A stretch of DNA of 5,690 bases, taken from an uncultured Clostridia bacterium. GTDB lineage: Bacteria > Bacillota > Clostridia > Oscillospirales > CAG-272. A model generated the notes under the pieces. The model searched no databases. It worked only from the letters and a program-made list of their open reading frames with translations, and had not been told where the DNA came from. Made by a program: the position numbers and the translations under genes. Every line of letters begins with the position of its first letter. The first letter of the stretch is position 1. This document shows, piece after piece, positions 5,671-5,690 of this stretch. Location: assembly GCA_947652805.1 (NCBI GenBank), contig CANTEM010000075.1:1-5690 (forward strand). Direction: 5' to 3'.

Positions 5671-5690
5671 ATGAGCGCAATCTCTTTACT
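5671..5690 (+). CDS. Possible start of an unidentified gene, cut by window edge
   Basis: ATG at 5671 follows AAAGG (5658-5662) by eight bases and lies 15 bases after the stop of the epimerase fragment. Only six codons (MSAISL) are visible, too few to identify. A competing frame from GTG at 5652 (reading VKKGEVYERNLFT) is also open to the window end. Confidence 0.25.

Overview
The window looks like a chromosomal segment from a Clostridia-type Firmicute of mid-range base composition. This rests on gene content and style: an RqcH/NFACT protein closest in layout to the Bacillus form, an adjacent ispD-ispF pair, purine-rich Shine-Dalgarno sites, and frequent TTG and GTG starts. That assignment is inference. 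All recognisable genes lie on the + strand. I saw no tRNA, rRNA, CRISPR array, transposase or intact mobile element.

Layout. (1) 2-595: the 3' part of a GNAT-family acetyltransferase, cut by the window edge. (2) 651-2396: a complete rqcH/NFACT gene (581 aa), the ribosome-associated quality-control factor that adds alanine tails. (3) 2468-3895: a complete glgA glycogen synthase (475 aa), starting at GTG, with a 15-bp palindrome in its leader and a histidine where the substrate-binding lysine is normally found. (4) 3903-3944: a strong intrinsic terminator, followed at once by a promoter with an extended -10. (5) 4010-4708 and 4710-5189: ispD and ispF, one base apart, encoding two steps of the non-mevalonate (MEP) isoprenoid pathway; ispE, which acts between them, is not here. 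(6) 5190-5562: 373 bases without a convincing gene. This stretch holds small overlapping ORFs, a 7-bp hairpin, and a compact series of hairpins closed by GGATC/GATCC and followed by five Ts, which looks like a structured RNA. (7) 5563-5655: a 30-codon ORF whose first 27 residues match the start of ribulose-phosphate 3-epimerase (Rpe) and then stop; a possible new ORF begins at 5671 and runs off the window.

The genes do not form one pathway. GNAT, rqcH and glgA share a strand and could be partly co-transcribed, because no T-tailed terminator separates them. ispDF is insulated from glgA by the terminator and has its own promoter. The least ordinary part is the 3' end, where a multi-hairpin segment sits just upstream of a decapitated epimerase gene. 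This could be an undescribed structured RNA, a deletion or insertion scar, or an assembly join.
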